64,000 nt of DNA from Microbulbifer guangxiensis (GTDB lineage Bacteria > Pseudomonadota > Gammaproteobacteria > Pseudomonadales > Cellvibrionaceae): contig NZ_JAJSAQ010000001.1 in the NCBI RefSeq assembly GCF_021729075.1, forward strand, positions 195,997 through 259,996. Direction: 5' to 3'. Of this stretch, positions 57,130-64,000 are shown in pieces. The notes under the pieces were generated by a model, which saw only the letters and a list, made by a program, of their open reading frames with translations, was not told where the DNA came from and ran no database searches. The position numbers were made by a program, and so were the translations under genes. Numbering within the stretch: the first letter of the stretch is position 1; each line of letters opens with the position of its first letter.

Positions 57130-57922
57130 CGCCGCTCTCCTGCCCTGCCTCGCCTGCCAGGCGTCGGCTCTCATGTGCAAAGGCAGGGGCCTCTGCATTG
57201 AAGTTGCGCAGGTTCTCGATCACCGTCGCTTGTTCTGCCCCCAGCTCTTCCTGCCACCAGTGCACGAGCGAGCCGGTGTTGGGGTTTTCCTTTGGCCCGT
57301 AGCAGCCGTAACACCCCCGGTCATAACTCGGGCAGATTGCTCCGCAACCGGCGTGGGTGATGGGGCCCATGCAGGGGGTGCCGTGAGCCACCCAGACACA
57401 GACATTGCCGCGCAACTTGCACTCGATGCAGACAGAGTGCGCCGGCACCTGTGGGGGACGTCGATGGAGAAAGGAACTGATGACCTCCAGCAGTTGATGT
57501 TTGTTGATCGGGCATCCCTGCAGCTCGAAGTCCACTGTCACATGGGCACTGATCGGGGTGGAAGTCGCCAGAGTGGCGATGTATTGCGGCTCGGCATAGA
57601 CGATCGCGGCAAAATCCTCCACATCGGAAAAATTACGCAGCGCCTGGACCCCGCCAGCCGTGGCGCAGGCGCCGATGGTGATCAGGGCCCGGGACTGACG
57701 TCGAACCTCTACGATACGGTCCCTGTCATGCGCAGTGGTAATGGAGCCCTCAACCAGCGACAGGTCGTAGGGTCCCTCCACTTCACGGCTGGATGCCTCT
57801 TTGAAGTAGGCGATGTCTACGATGTCGGCCAGCTCCAGCAATTCATCTTCGCAGTCCAGCAGGCTCAGTTGGCAGCCATCGCAGGAAGCAAATTTCCACA
57901 CTGCCAATTTTGCCCTGTCCAT
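57116..57922 (-). CDS. hydD: Group 3b [NiFe] hydrogenase small (delta) subunit
   Basis: A 268-residue Fe-S subunit. Proximal cluster ligands lie in [22 protein letters not shown] and [10 protein letters not shown]. Further clusters are bound by [29 protein letters not shown] and RGCYGCYGP. It carries electrons between the nickel site and the FAD subunit. No Tat signal is present, so the enzyme is cytoplasmic. Start ATG 57922; overlaps the large-subunit gene. Confidence 0.95.
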   Translation of the reverse strand: MDRAKLAVWKFASCDGCQLSLLDCEDELLELADIVDIAYFKEASSREVEGPYDLSLVEGSITTAHDRDRIVEVRRQSRALITIGACATAGGVQALRNFSDVEDFAAIVYAEPQYIATLATSTPISAHVTVDFELQGCPINKHQLLEVISSFLHRRPPQVPAHSVCIECKLRGNVCVWVAHGTPCMGPITHAGCGAICPSYDRGCYGCYGPKENPNTGSLVHWWQEELGAEQATVIENLRNFNAEAPAFAHESRRLAGEAGQESGDDQK

Positions 57923-57948
57923 GCACGCTTCTCCCTGATTGCCCTCTT

Positions 57949-58764
57949 CTAAAGTGCGTGAATCCCGAGCCAGTTTTGGACGTCTGCAAAGCAGAACACC
58001 GGGCCATTTTTGCAGACGAAATTCGGACCCCACTGGCAGTGGCCGCACAGCCCGGTGCCACACTTCATATTGCGCTCCATAGAGATATAGATTGCGCTCG
58101 CCGGCATACCCCTCTCCAATAGCATCTGGATGGAGAAGCGCATCATGGCTTCGGGACCGCAGAGAAATGCCACGGCGTTGTGGGCATCGAAGTCGGCCCT
58201 CTTGAGTGGTGTGGTGATGACGCCTACCTCCCCGCTCCATGCAGAATCGCCGTGATCCACCGTCGTTATCACCGGCATCTCGTGACTCCAGGCCTGCAGT
58301 TCTGTGCCGTATAGCATCTCACCGGGGCGGCGGGCACCATAGAACAGGCGGAAGTTGGGGATCGCCCGCGGCCGGGGTTGGTGCAACAGGTGGTAAATAA
58401 CCGGCCGAAGCGGCGCCAACCCCAGCCCTCCGGCAATCAGCAACAGCTCCCTGCCCTTCGCTTCAGGCAGGGGCCAGCCATTGCCGAAGGGGCCGCGCAC
58501 GCCGAGCTGCTCGCCTTCCTGCAAGCGCGCGAGGGCCGCGGTCACCAGTCCCCGGGTTCTGATGGTATGGACGGTGGTGCCCTCCAGCTGTTGGGGGCGG
58601 CCGCTCATGGAAATGGCCACTTCGCCGGCACCGAAGGCGTAGAGCATGTTGAACTGCCCCGGACTGAATGCCGGTGCGGGCTGCTCAATGGCAGTGAGGT
58701 GCAGGGTGAAAGCGCCGGGATACTCCTCGGTGCGGCGGTCCACGCGAAAAGGCCGGGGCGTCAC
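57949..58764 (-). CDS. hydG: Hydrogenase FAD/NAD(P)-binding (gamma) subunit
   Basis: A 271-residue ferredoxin-NADP reductase-like subunit. FAD is bound in [25 protein letters not shown](P) in [21 protein letters not shown] and [12 protein letters not shown] [2Fe-2S] cluster is bound by [11 protein letters not shown] and the later Cys in [10 protein letters not shown]. Links the hydrogenase to NADP(H). GTG start overlapping the preceding gene by GTGA; the small subunit follows after 26 nt. Confidence 0.95.
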   Translation of the reverse strand: MTPRPFRVDRRTEEYPGAFTLHLTAIEQPAPAFSPGQFNMLYAFGAGEVAISMSGRPQQLEGTTVHTIRTRGLVTAALARLQEGEQLGVRGPFGNGWPLPEAKGRELLLIAGGLGLAPLRPVIYHLLHQPRPRAIPNFRLFYGARRPGEMLYGTELQAWSHEMPVITTVDHGDSAWSGEVGVITTPLKRADFDAHNAVAFLCGPEAMMRFSIQMLLERGMPASAIYISMERNMKCGTGLCGHCQWGPNFVCKNGPVFCFADVQNWLGIHAL

Positions 58765-59243
58765 GGAGCTGCCGTCCCCGCCGAAGGCTTGTCGCCGTAT
58801 AGGTCGAGCAGTTGTATGCGCGCCTCCCGCAGCCGCTCGGTGGTGATGCGCGCAAAACGTTTCATCAGCTCAAAGCCAAGGGCAGGCTCCGTCTCACACT
58901 TTTCCCGCAGGCATTTGCCGTTCAGGCGAATGCCGTGCACCTTCTCCAGCGCTCGCGCATCGAAAGTCCACCGGTAAGGTGGAAACAGCCAGGACCAGCC
59001 GAAGATTTCGCCCCCGCTGATGGTTTGCAGGCAGAGAGCGCCGTGATTGGGGACAAAGGTCTCGACGGCAACCCTGCCGGCCCGGATCAGGAAGAAGTCA
59101 TCTGCAGGTGCCCCTTCGCGAGCAAGGTAGTCTCCCGGCTGGTAGATGCAGTTCTCCCCGCAGCCGGCAATGAACTCCTGATGCTCCCGGGGCAGGTCCT
59201 GGAAGAACGGATGTTGTTGCAAGAGCTCCGCGATCGTCTTCAT
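58761..59243 (-). CDS. Cyclic nucleotide-binding-domain protein of the hydrogenase operon
   Basis: A 160-residue single CAP_ED domain (IYQPGDYLAREGAPADDFFLIRAGRVAVE, then ISGGEIFGWSWLFPPYRW) with no DNA-binding helix-turn-helix. The position of the sugar-phosphate motif is altered, so cyclic nucleotide binding is unsure. Similar proteins (HoxI-like) accompany group 3 hydrogenases and act as accessory subunits. It overlaps both neighbours, supporting a subunit role. Confidence 0.9.
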   Translation of the reverse strand: MKTIAELLQQHPFFQDLPREHQEFIAGCGENCIYQPGDYLAREGAPADDFFLIRAGRVAVETFVPNHGALCLQTISGGEIFGWSWLFPPYRWTFDARALEKVHGIRLNGKCLREKCETEPALGFELMKRFARITTERLREARIQLLDLYGDKPSAGTAAP

Positions 59244-60364
59244 GACGGCTCTTCGAGCTCACGGATACGCGCGACCTGCTCGGTCAGGTCGATCCCTACC
59301 GGGCACCAGCTGATGCACCGGCCGCAACCGACACATCCAGATGAGTCGAACTGGTCGAACCATGAAGCCAGCTTGTGTGTCATCCACTGACGATAACGTG
59401 AGCGCGTGTCGGCGCGCACCGGGCCGCCGCTGATATAACTGAAGTCCCTGGTAAAGCAGGAGTCCCAACGTTCACGCCTTTCAGCGGTCTCACCACTCAA
59501 GTCCGTGCTGTCTTCGACGGTTGAGCAGAAGCAGGTCGGGCACACCATGGTGCAATTGGCGCAGGAGAGGCAGCGCTCCGCGACTTCATCCCAGGCTGGG
59601 CTGTCCAGATTGCGGTACAGCAGTTCCTTCAGGTCGCCACTGTCGAATTGGCGGCTTCCCGATTCCATCTCCTTTGCTGCCCGGTCGACCGCGGCCTCGG
59701 CTAACTGTAGCTGCCGGGCTGTTGCGGGCTTGACCGGTAGGCTGTTGAGAATCTGTCCCCCCCGATAGGAATCACTGCCAATCAGGAAATAATGTTCCTG
59801 GCCGTCGATGACTTCCGTCAGCGCCAGGTCACTCTCCAGCGTAACCCTGGGGCCTGTCTGCATGGAGGTACAGAAGCAGGTTTCCGCTGGCGCGGTACAA
59901 TTGACGGCTACGGTCAGGATGTTTGCCCGCCGGTTCAGGTAACTGTCGTTGCGATAGTGATCATCGATGAAGATGCGGTCCTGGATTGCGATTGCGTGAA
60001 GCTCACAGCTGCGCACGCCGAGGAAGGCCACTGCGGGGGCTTCGTCCACGATCTCCGTCATGCGGATACCGTGATCGGTTCGTTGCGCCTTCCAGACCGG
60101 CCGGGTAGGCAGTTGAAGAAATTGTTTCCAGGAGTGTGGCCCGGCCGCGTAGCCGAAATAGGCCCCGTCGGTACGGCGTTTCAGTCGATAGTGTCCCCTG
60201 TCCTGCTCGTCAGTCCAGCCGCGGGGTAAGTCACTGGCGCAGGCGACAGGACCGTAGGTAATGGCCTGGTCCTGTACTACCGGACCGAGAACCTCGTAGC
60301 CCTGCGCCCGGATCGCCTGTATCAGCGAATCCAGGTCGTCTGCCTGTAGTACGAAGTTGTACAT
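59240..60364 (-). CDS. hydB: Hydrogenase Fe-S (beta) subunit
   Basis: A 374-residue sulfhydrogenase beta-like protein. The N-terminal half carries the family region VAFLGVRSCELHAIAIQDRIF. Two cluster motifs lie in the C-terminal half: CLSCANCTMVCPTCFC and CVGCGRCISWCPVGIDL. ATG 60364 is used (AGGG about 9 nt upstream); the frame is open to 60523. First gene of the operon. In Pyrococcus this subunit contributes to the electron path and was linked to sulfur reduction. Confidence 0.93.
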   Translation of the reverse strand: MYNFVLQADDLDSLIQAIRAQGYEVLGPVVQDQAITYGPVACASDLPRGWTDEQDRGHYRLKRRTDGAYFGYAAGPHSWKQFLQLPTRPVWKAQRTDHGIRMTEIVDEAPAVAFLGVRSCELHAIAIQDRIFIDDHYRNDSYLNRRANILTVAVNCTAPAETCFCTSMQTGPRVTLESDLALTEVIDGQEHYFLIGSDSYRGGQILNSLPVKPATARQLQLAEAAVDRAAKEMESGSRQFDSGDLKELLYRNLDSPAWDEVAERCLSCANCTMVCPTCFCSTVEDSTDLSGETAERRERWDSCFTRDFSYISGGPVRADTRSRYRQWMTHKLASWFDQFDSSGCVGCGRCISWCPVGIDLTEQVARIRELEEPS

Positions 60365-60495
60365 GATTGGACGCCCTGCCGGCTGAGTTTTACGCGTCAA
60401 TGAACAGGCCTGGTTGGGTGGTTGCAAGCAGAGCCTTCTATTATTGAGGCAGATTGTAGAAAGCGGCTGGCCGCTGTGAGAGGAGACTGGCGACA
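60365..60495. promoter_or_regulatory. Divergent promoter region of the hydrogenase operon and the GNAT gene
   Basis: A 131-base gap that must hold the promoter for the 11-gene hydrogenase operon. I looked for an FNR/ANR box (TTGAT-N4-ATCAA) and found only poor partial matches, so the control signal is not visible to me. Confidence 0.4.
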
Positions 60496-61044
60496 ATGTC
60501 CAAACAGGAACCACAGGAAGCACTGACCCGCACCGTCACCGAAAAGCTCAGCAATGACAGAGTAGTGACGATTCGGCCCATGGAGCGTGAAGATCGGGAG
60601 CTCGAGAGCGACTTTATTACCCATCTGTCGCCAGAATCCCGCCACTTCCGCTTTCTTGGTGGTGTCGGCAAGCCCAGTGAAAAGCTGCTCGATGCACTGA
60701 CGGACATAGACCACGATCAGCGGGAGGCCTTCATCGCACTTGCCGGGGATGATTCCCGTGAAAAGCAGGTTGGCGTATCCCGTTATGCGGTGGATGCCGA
60801 CGGCACAGCTGCCGAATGCGCAGTGGTGGTGGCCGACGACTGGCAGAAGGCTGGGCTGGGAACCCTGTTGATCAATCGCCTGGTCGAATCGGCCAGGGCA
60901 AGGGGGCTCCAGCGGCTTTACTCCATCGACTCGGCGGAAAATCACAAATTACAGGAAGTTGCCCGCAACATGGGCTGGGACTGCAAGACCAATCCCGATG
61001 ACCATACCCAGGTCATTTACACCCTGCAGTTGAACGGCGCCTGA
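60496..61044 (+). CDS. GNAT-family acetyltransferase
   Basis: A 182-residue N-acetyltransferase. The acetyl-CoA loop is in VVVADDWQKAGLGTLLINRLVESARARGLQRL (central QKAGLGT), and the family start VTIRPMEREDRELESDFITHLSPESRHFRF resembles the GNAT domain of Pat-type protein acetyltransferases. GAGGAG precedes the ATG. It lies between the hydrogenase operon and ppsA; whether it acts on either is unknown. Confidence 0.9.
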   Translation: MSKQEPQEALTRTVTEKLSNDRVVTIRPMEREDRELESDFITHLSPESRHFRFLGGVGKPSEKLLDALTDIDHDQREAFIALAGDDSREKQVGVSRYAVDADGTAAECAVVVADDWQKAGLGTLLINRLVESARARGLQRLYSIDSAENHKLQEVARNMGWDCKTNPDDHTQVIYTLQLNGA

Positions 61045-61229
61045 GACCCACCGGTGGAATAGCCGCTCGCAAGCCATTGTGTAGCAGTCTGGATTTCCCC
61101 TCCGGAAACCCCCTGTCCCCAGAGGGCGGCCGGTCTACAGTCCCTCGGACGTCAGCGACAGCCCATTTTGGCAAGCCGCCATTCGCCTGCCAGTCCGTCT
61201 CCCCCGTCTGATCCCAGGCAGTGAGCAAG

Positions 61230-63644
61230 ATGTCCGAACAACGACACTACATACGATGGTTTGAAGAAACGACCCTGCAGGATATCGCTGCTGTGGGAGG
61301 CAAGGCTGCCTCGCTCGGCGAGATATACCAGGCGCTGACCCCGCAGGGCATCCGGATCCCCAACGGTTTCTGTGTAACCGCCGATGCCTATCGGGCAGTC
61401 CTTGATGAGGCAAAGCTGTGGGAAAAGCTCAGGACCCTGCTATCGAATGATCCCCCCAAAGACGCCCCGGTGGCAGCAGAAGTCGCCGCACAGGCCCGGG
61501 CGCTGGTCTACGGGGCGGGACTCCCGACTGCCGTTGAAGAGCAGATTACGCAGGCCTATCAGCAACTCTGTGGTGAATATGGTGATGGACTGCGGGTCGC
61601 GGTTCGCAGCTCTGCCACCGCGGAGGATCTACCCTCGGCCAGTTTTGCCGGCCAGCACGAAAGCTTTCTGAATATTGGCGACCTGGATGGTCTGCTCGAT
61701 GCTTGTCGCCATTGCTTTGCCTCGCTCTTCACAGAGCGGGCCATCAGCTACCGGGAGCGCAACGGTTTCGACCACTTCAGCGTGTACCTGGCGGTGGTGG
61801 TGATGAAGATGGTGCGGGCGGATCGAGCCTCGAGTGGAGTCATGTTTACGCTGGATACGGACACCGGCTTTCGCGATGTGGTGTTTATCAACTCGGCCTA
61901 TGGCCTTGGAGAGAATATTGTCCAGGGGACCGTTGATCCAGACGAGTTCTATGTCCACAAGCCCACGTTCGCAGAAGGGCATCGGTGTGTGTTGCGCCGC
62001 CATCTGGGAGCAAAACAACAGACACTCACCTGTGACGAAAACCCTAACAGCCAGGAATTGCAGAACCTGGACACCCCCGTGGAGCGCAGTCAGCGATTCA
62101 GCCTCAGCGATGATGAGGTGCTGCTTTTGGCGGATTACGCGTTGAAGACTGAAGCCCACTTCCGCCGCCTTCGCGGCCAAGAGTGCCCTATGGATATTGA
62201 GTGGGCCAAGGATGGCGAGGACAACCAGCTCTACGTATTACAGGCGCGTCCGGAGACGGTTGCTTCCCAGAAGCCACGCAATCAGCTGAAGCGGTACCAC
62301 TTTACAGAAAAGCCGGATAAAACCGCTCTTCTCGCCTCCGGGCGCGCAATCGGCACCGGTATCGCCAGTGGGAAGGTTCGGCGAGTCGATAATGCTGCCG
62401 GCCTGACGGACTTCCGTGATGGCGAAGTGCTGTACGCAGAGAGCACCAGTCCTGATTGGGGGCCGGCGATGCGGCGTGCAAGTGCTCTGGTTACGGAACG
62501 GGGTGGGCGTACCTGCCACGCGGCGATTGTGGCGCGGGAATTCGGCATCCCGGCGGTAGTGGGTATCGGTAATGCTGGAGGAGCATTGCAGAACGGCGAG
62601 TTTGTGACCGTCACCTGTGCTGAAGGGGATATCGGCAGGGTATTCGGGGGTGAGATTCCTTTTGAAGCCAGCACCATCGCGCTCGATGATGTGCCGCGGA
62701 CCAGGACCAGAATGATGATCAACCTCGGCAGCCCGGACCAGGCCTTTCGGCTGAGTGCCCTGCCCTGCGATGGCGTGGGATTGGCGCGGATGGAGTTTAT
62801 CGTCAACGAGTACATCAAAGCCCACCCGATGGCACTCGCGCACCCCGAGCAGGTCGACGACCCGGATGCGCAGGCGGCACTCGCCACACTCACCAGCCAC
62901 CACAAATCTGGCGCCGACTTCTTTATCGAAAAGCTCTCCGAGGGTATCGGTACCATCGCTGCTGCCTTCTACCCGCACCCGGTGATTGTGCGAACCTCGG
63001 ATTTCAAGACCAACGAATACGCGCGCCTGATTGGCGGCAGCGGCTTCGAGCCCCACGAGGAGAATCCGATGCTGGGTTTCCGCGGGGCGTCCCGCTACGC
63101 CCATGAAGCCTACGCCGATGGCTTTGCGCTGGAATGCATGGCCCTGAAACGGGCCCGGGAGGAGATGGGGCTCAGTAACATCAAGGTGATGATTCCCTTC
63201 TGCCGCAGGGTTTCTGAAGGGAAACAGGTCGTGCAGACGATGAGGGCACATGGACTCGCAGCGGGTGAAAATGAGCTTGAGATCTACGTGATGTGTGAAA
63301 TTCCCAATAACGTCGTGCAGATCGATGCCTTCAGCCAGGTTTTTGATGGCATTTCCATTGGCTCCAATGATTTGACCCAGCTGGTTCTCGGCGTAGACCG
63401 GGATTCGGACATTGTGGCTTTTGATTTTGATGAGCGGGATGCCGGGGTCATGGAAATGATGAAGCAGGCAATTGAAGGTGCTCACCGCAACGGCATTCCC
63501 GCTGGTATCTGCGGCGAAGCTCCATCCAATTATCCGGAAGTGGCGGAGTTCCTGGTGCGACAGGGGATCGACTCCATCAGCCTCAGTCCGGATGCGCTCC
63601 TGAAGACCCTTGAGCGGGTGTCGGCTCTGGAGCGGGGGCTGTGA
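61230..63644 (+). CDS. ppsA: Phosphoenolpyruvate synthase
   Basis: An 804-residue enzyme that makes phosphoenolpyruvate from pyruvate and ATP for gluconeogenesis. The ATP-grasp domain has VAVRSSATAEDLPSASFAGQ and DRASSGVMFTLDTDTGF. The phosphohistidine domain has TERGGRTCHAAIVARE. The PEP/pyruvate TIM-barrel domain has VRTSDFKTNEYARLIGG and FDGISIGSNDLTQLVLGVDRDS. ATG 61230 is preferred, with GTG 61221 as the alternative. A terminator follows. Confidence 0.96.
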   Translation: MSEQRHYIRWFEETTLQDIAAVGGKAASLGEIYQALTPQGIRIPNGFCVTADAYRAVLDEAKLWEKLRTLLSNDPPKDAPVAAEVAAQARALVYGAGLPTAVEEQITQAYQQLCGEYGDGLRVAVRSSATAEDLPSASFAGQHESFLNIGDLDGLLDACRHCFASLFTERAISYRERNGFDHFSVYLAVVVMKMVRADRASSGVMFTLDTDTGFRDVVFINSAYGLGENIVQGTVDPDEFYVHKPTFAEGHRCVLRRHLGAKQQTLTCDENPNSQELQNLDTPVERSQRFSLSDDEVLLLADYALKTEAHFRRLRGQECPMDIEWAKDGEDNQLYVLQARPETVASQKPRNQLKRYHFTEKPDKTALLASGRAIGTGIASGKVRRVDNAAGLTDFRDGEVLYAESTSPDWGPAMRRASALVTERGGRTCHAAIVAREFGIPAVVGIGNAGGALQNGEFVTVTCAEGDIGRVFGGEIPFEASTIALDDVPRTRTRMMINLGSPDQAFRLSALPCDGVGLARMEFIVNEYIKAHPMALAHPEQVDDPDAQAALATLTSHHKSGADFFIEKLSEGIGTIAAAFYPHPVIVRTSDFKTNEYARLIGGSGFEPHEENPMLGFRGASRYAHEAYADGFALECMALKRAREEMGLSNIKVMIPFCRRVSEGKQVVQTMRAHGLAAGENELEIYVMCEIPNNVVQIDAFSQVFDGISIGSNDLTQLVLGVDRDSDIVAFDFDERDAGVMEMMKQAIEGAHRNGIPAGICGEAPSNYPEVAEFLVRQGIDSISLSPDALLKTLERVSALERGL

Positions 63645-63657
63645 CGATTCGTGCTGC

Positions 63658-63682
63658 CCCACCTGCCCAGACAGGTGGGTTT
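63658..63682 (+). terminator. Probable terminator after ppsA
   Basis: Perfect 8-bp stem CCCACCTG/CAGGTGGG (63658-63665 and 63672-63679) with loop CCCAGA and a short TTT. Only three T follow, so it may be partial. Confidence 0.6.
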
Positions 63683-64000
63683 CAGGGCGGTGACTGGCCT
63701 GGATTGACCTGAAGTCGGCTTTGCCGTCCTGAAACGAGCAGGAGCAGCTCCATGGCAGCGAGCTGTAACAGGGCGATCATCAGCAGTGTTAGCCAATGTC
63801 CTGCACTGACTGGTTGCACACCGAGAACAGTCTGCATCAGCGGTGAGTACATAGCCGCGATATGCAGTCCCTGAGCCGCAAGCGTGCCCAGCAGCAGGAG
63901 CGGGTTGCTGAACAGGGGGTGGCGGAAGACCGAGCGGGTCTCGGAGCGACTGTTGAATACCTGCACATTTTCGAACAGCACCATCAGTAAAAGGACGCTA
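63682..64000 (-). CDS. P-type cation-transporting ATPase, C-terminal part
   Basis: The frame is open through the right edge, with codons for SVLLL before an internal Met at 63984; only the last 105 residues are visible. They match the C-terminal membrane domain of P-type ATPases of the calcium/magnesium type: VLFENVQVFNSRSETRSVFRHPLFSNPLLLLGTLAAQGLHIAAMY (from residue 2 after that Met) with two or three helices. The ion cannot be told. Convergent with ppsA. Confidence 0.85.
   Translation of the reverse strand, partial: SVLLLMVLFENVQVFNSRSETRSVFRHPLFSNPLLLLGTLAAQGLHIAAMYSPLMQTVLGVQPVSAGHWLTLLMIALLQLAAMELLLLVSGRQSRLQVNPGQSPP

Noticed and set aside
60365-60495. FNR/ANR box in the hydrogenase promoter region
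   Set aside because: Only partial TTGA-type half-sites are present; none has a matching ATCAA at 4-nt spacing.

Overview
The window is about 62% GC, densely coded, and reads as one stretch of chromosome from a Gram-negative gammaproteobacterium. The evidence is a full type II secretion cluster, a Prc/XthA pair, a DUF2788 protein, TonB-dependent receptors, an RND pump and an Mrp antiporter. A marine, Cellvibrionales-like host (Halieaceae or Microbulbifer type) is my guess from the overall gene set; no rRNA or other marker is present to test it. I saw no tRNA, rRNA, insertion sequence, prophage or CRISPR array.

Layout. 1-505: 3' part of an isochorismatase-fold hydrolase whose catalytic Cys position is Ser. 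673-4341: ETF-ubiquinone oxidoreductase, divergent from etfB-etfA, feeding electrons from acyl-CoA and other dehydrogenases to quinone. 4581-15151: gspC-D-E-F-G-H-I-J-K-L-M, a complete type II secretion operon except for gspN, gspO and any gspS. 15357-18409: two small conserved proteins and a hybrid histidine kinase that has lost its phosphoacceptor His. 18443-21134 (minus): arsR, a GAPDH and arsJ, which make and export 1-arseno-3-phosphoglycerate. 21383-25490 (minus): xthA, prc and an orphan OmpR-type regulator.

26202-33679: a nine-gene Mrp-type cation/proton antiporter operon in the order E-F-G-B-C-D-D-x-D, with an unrecognised two-helix membrane protein (x) and no full-length MrpA. 33681-38923: TetR regulator divergent from an RND adaptor and pump, with a palindromic candidate operator between them. 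39045-43941: two TonB-dependent receptors in tandem. 43949-49257: nucleoside deaminase, azoreductase, MscS channel, an acetolactate synthase-like enzyme and a zinc-less MDR oxidoreductase.

49352-50315: four copies of a CATAA-N4-TTATG inverted repeat lie between the MDR gene and a small ribbon-helix-helix-like protein gene. A fifth, wider copy precedes a DUF202 membrane protein gene. This looks like a small local regulon and is the least explained part of the window.

50374-60364 (minus): one operon for a group 3b (NADP-linked, sulfhydrogenase-type) [NiFe] hydrogenase. The order is beta (Fe-S), cyclic-nucleotide-binding-domain protein, gamma (FAD), delta (small), alpha (large), maturation protease, hypA, hypF, hypC, hypD, hypE. 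Its HypA lacks the zinc domain and there is no hypB. 60496-63644: a GNAT acetyltransferase and phosphoenolpyruvate synthase. 63682-64000 (minus): the C-terminal end of a P-type cation ATPase cut by the window edge.

Gene functions come from reading translated motifs by eye. No database search was run.
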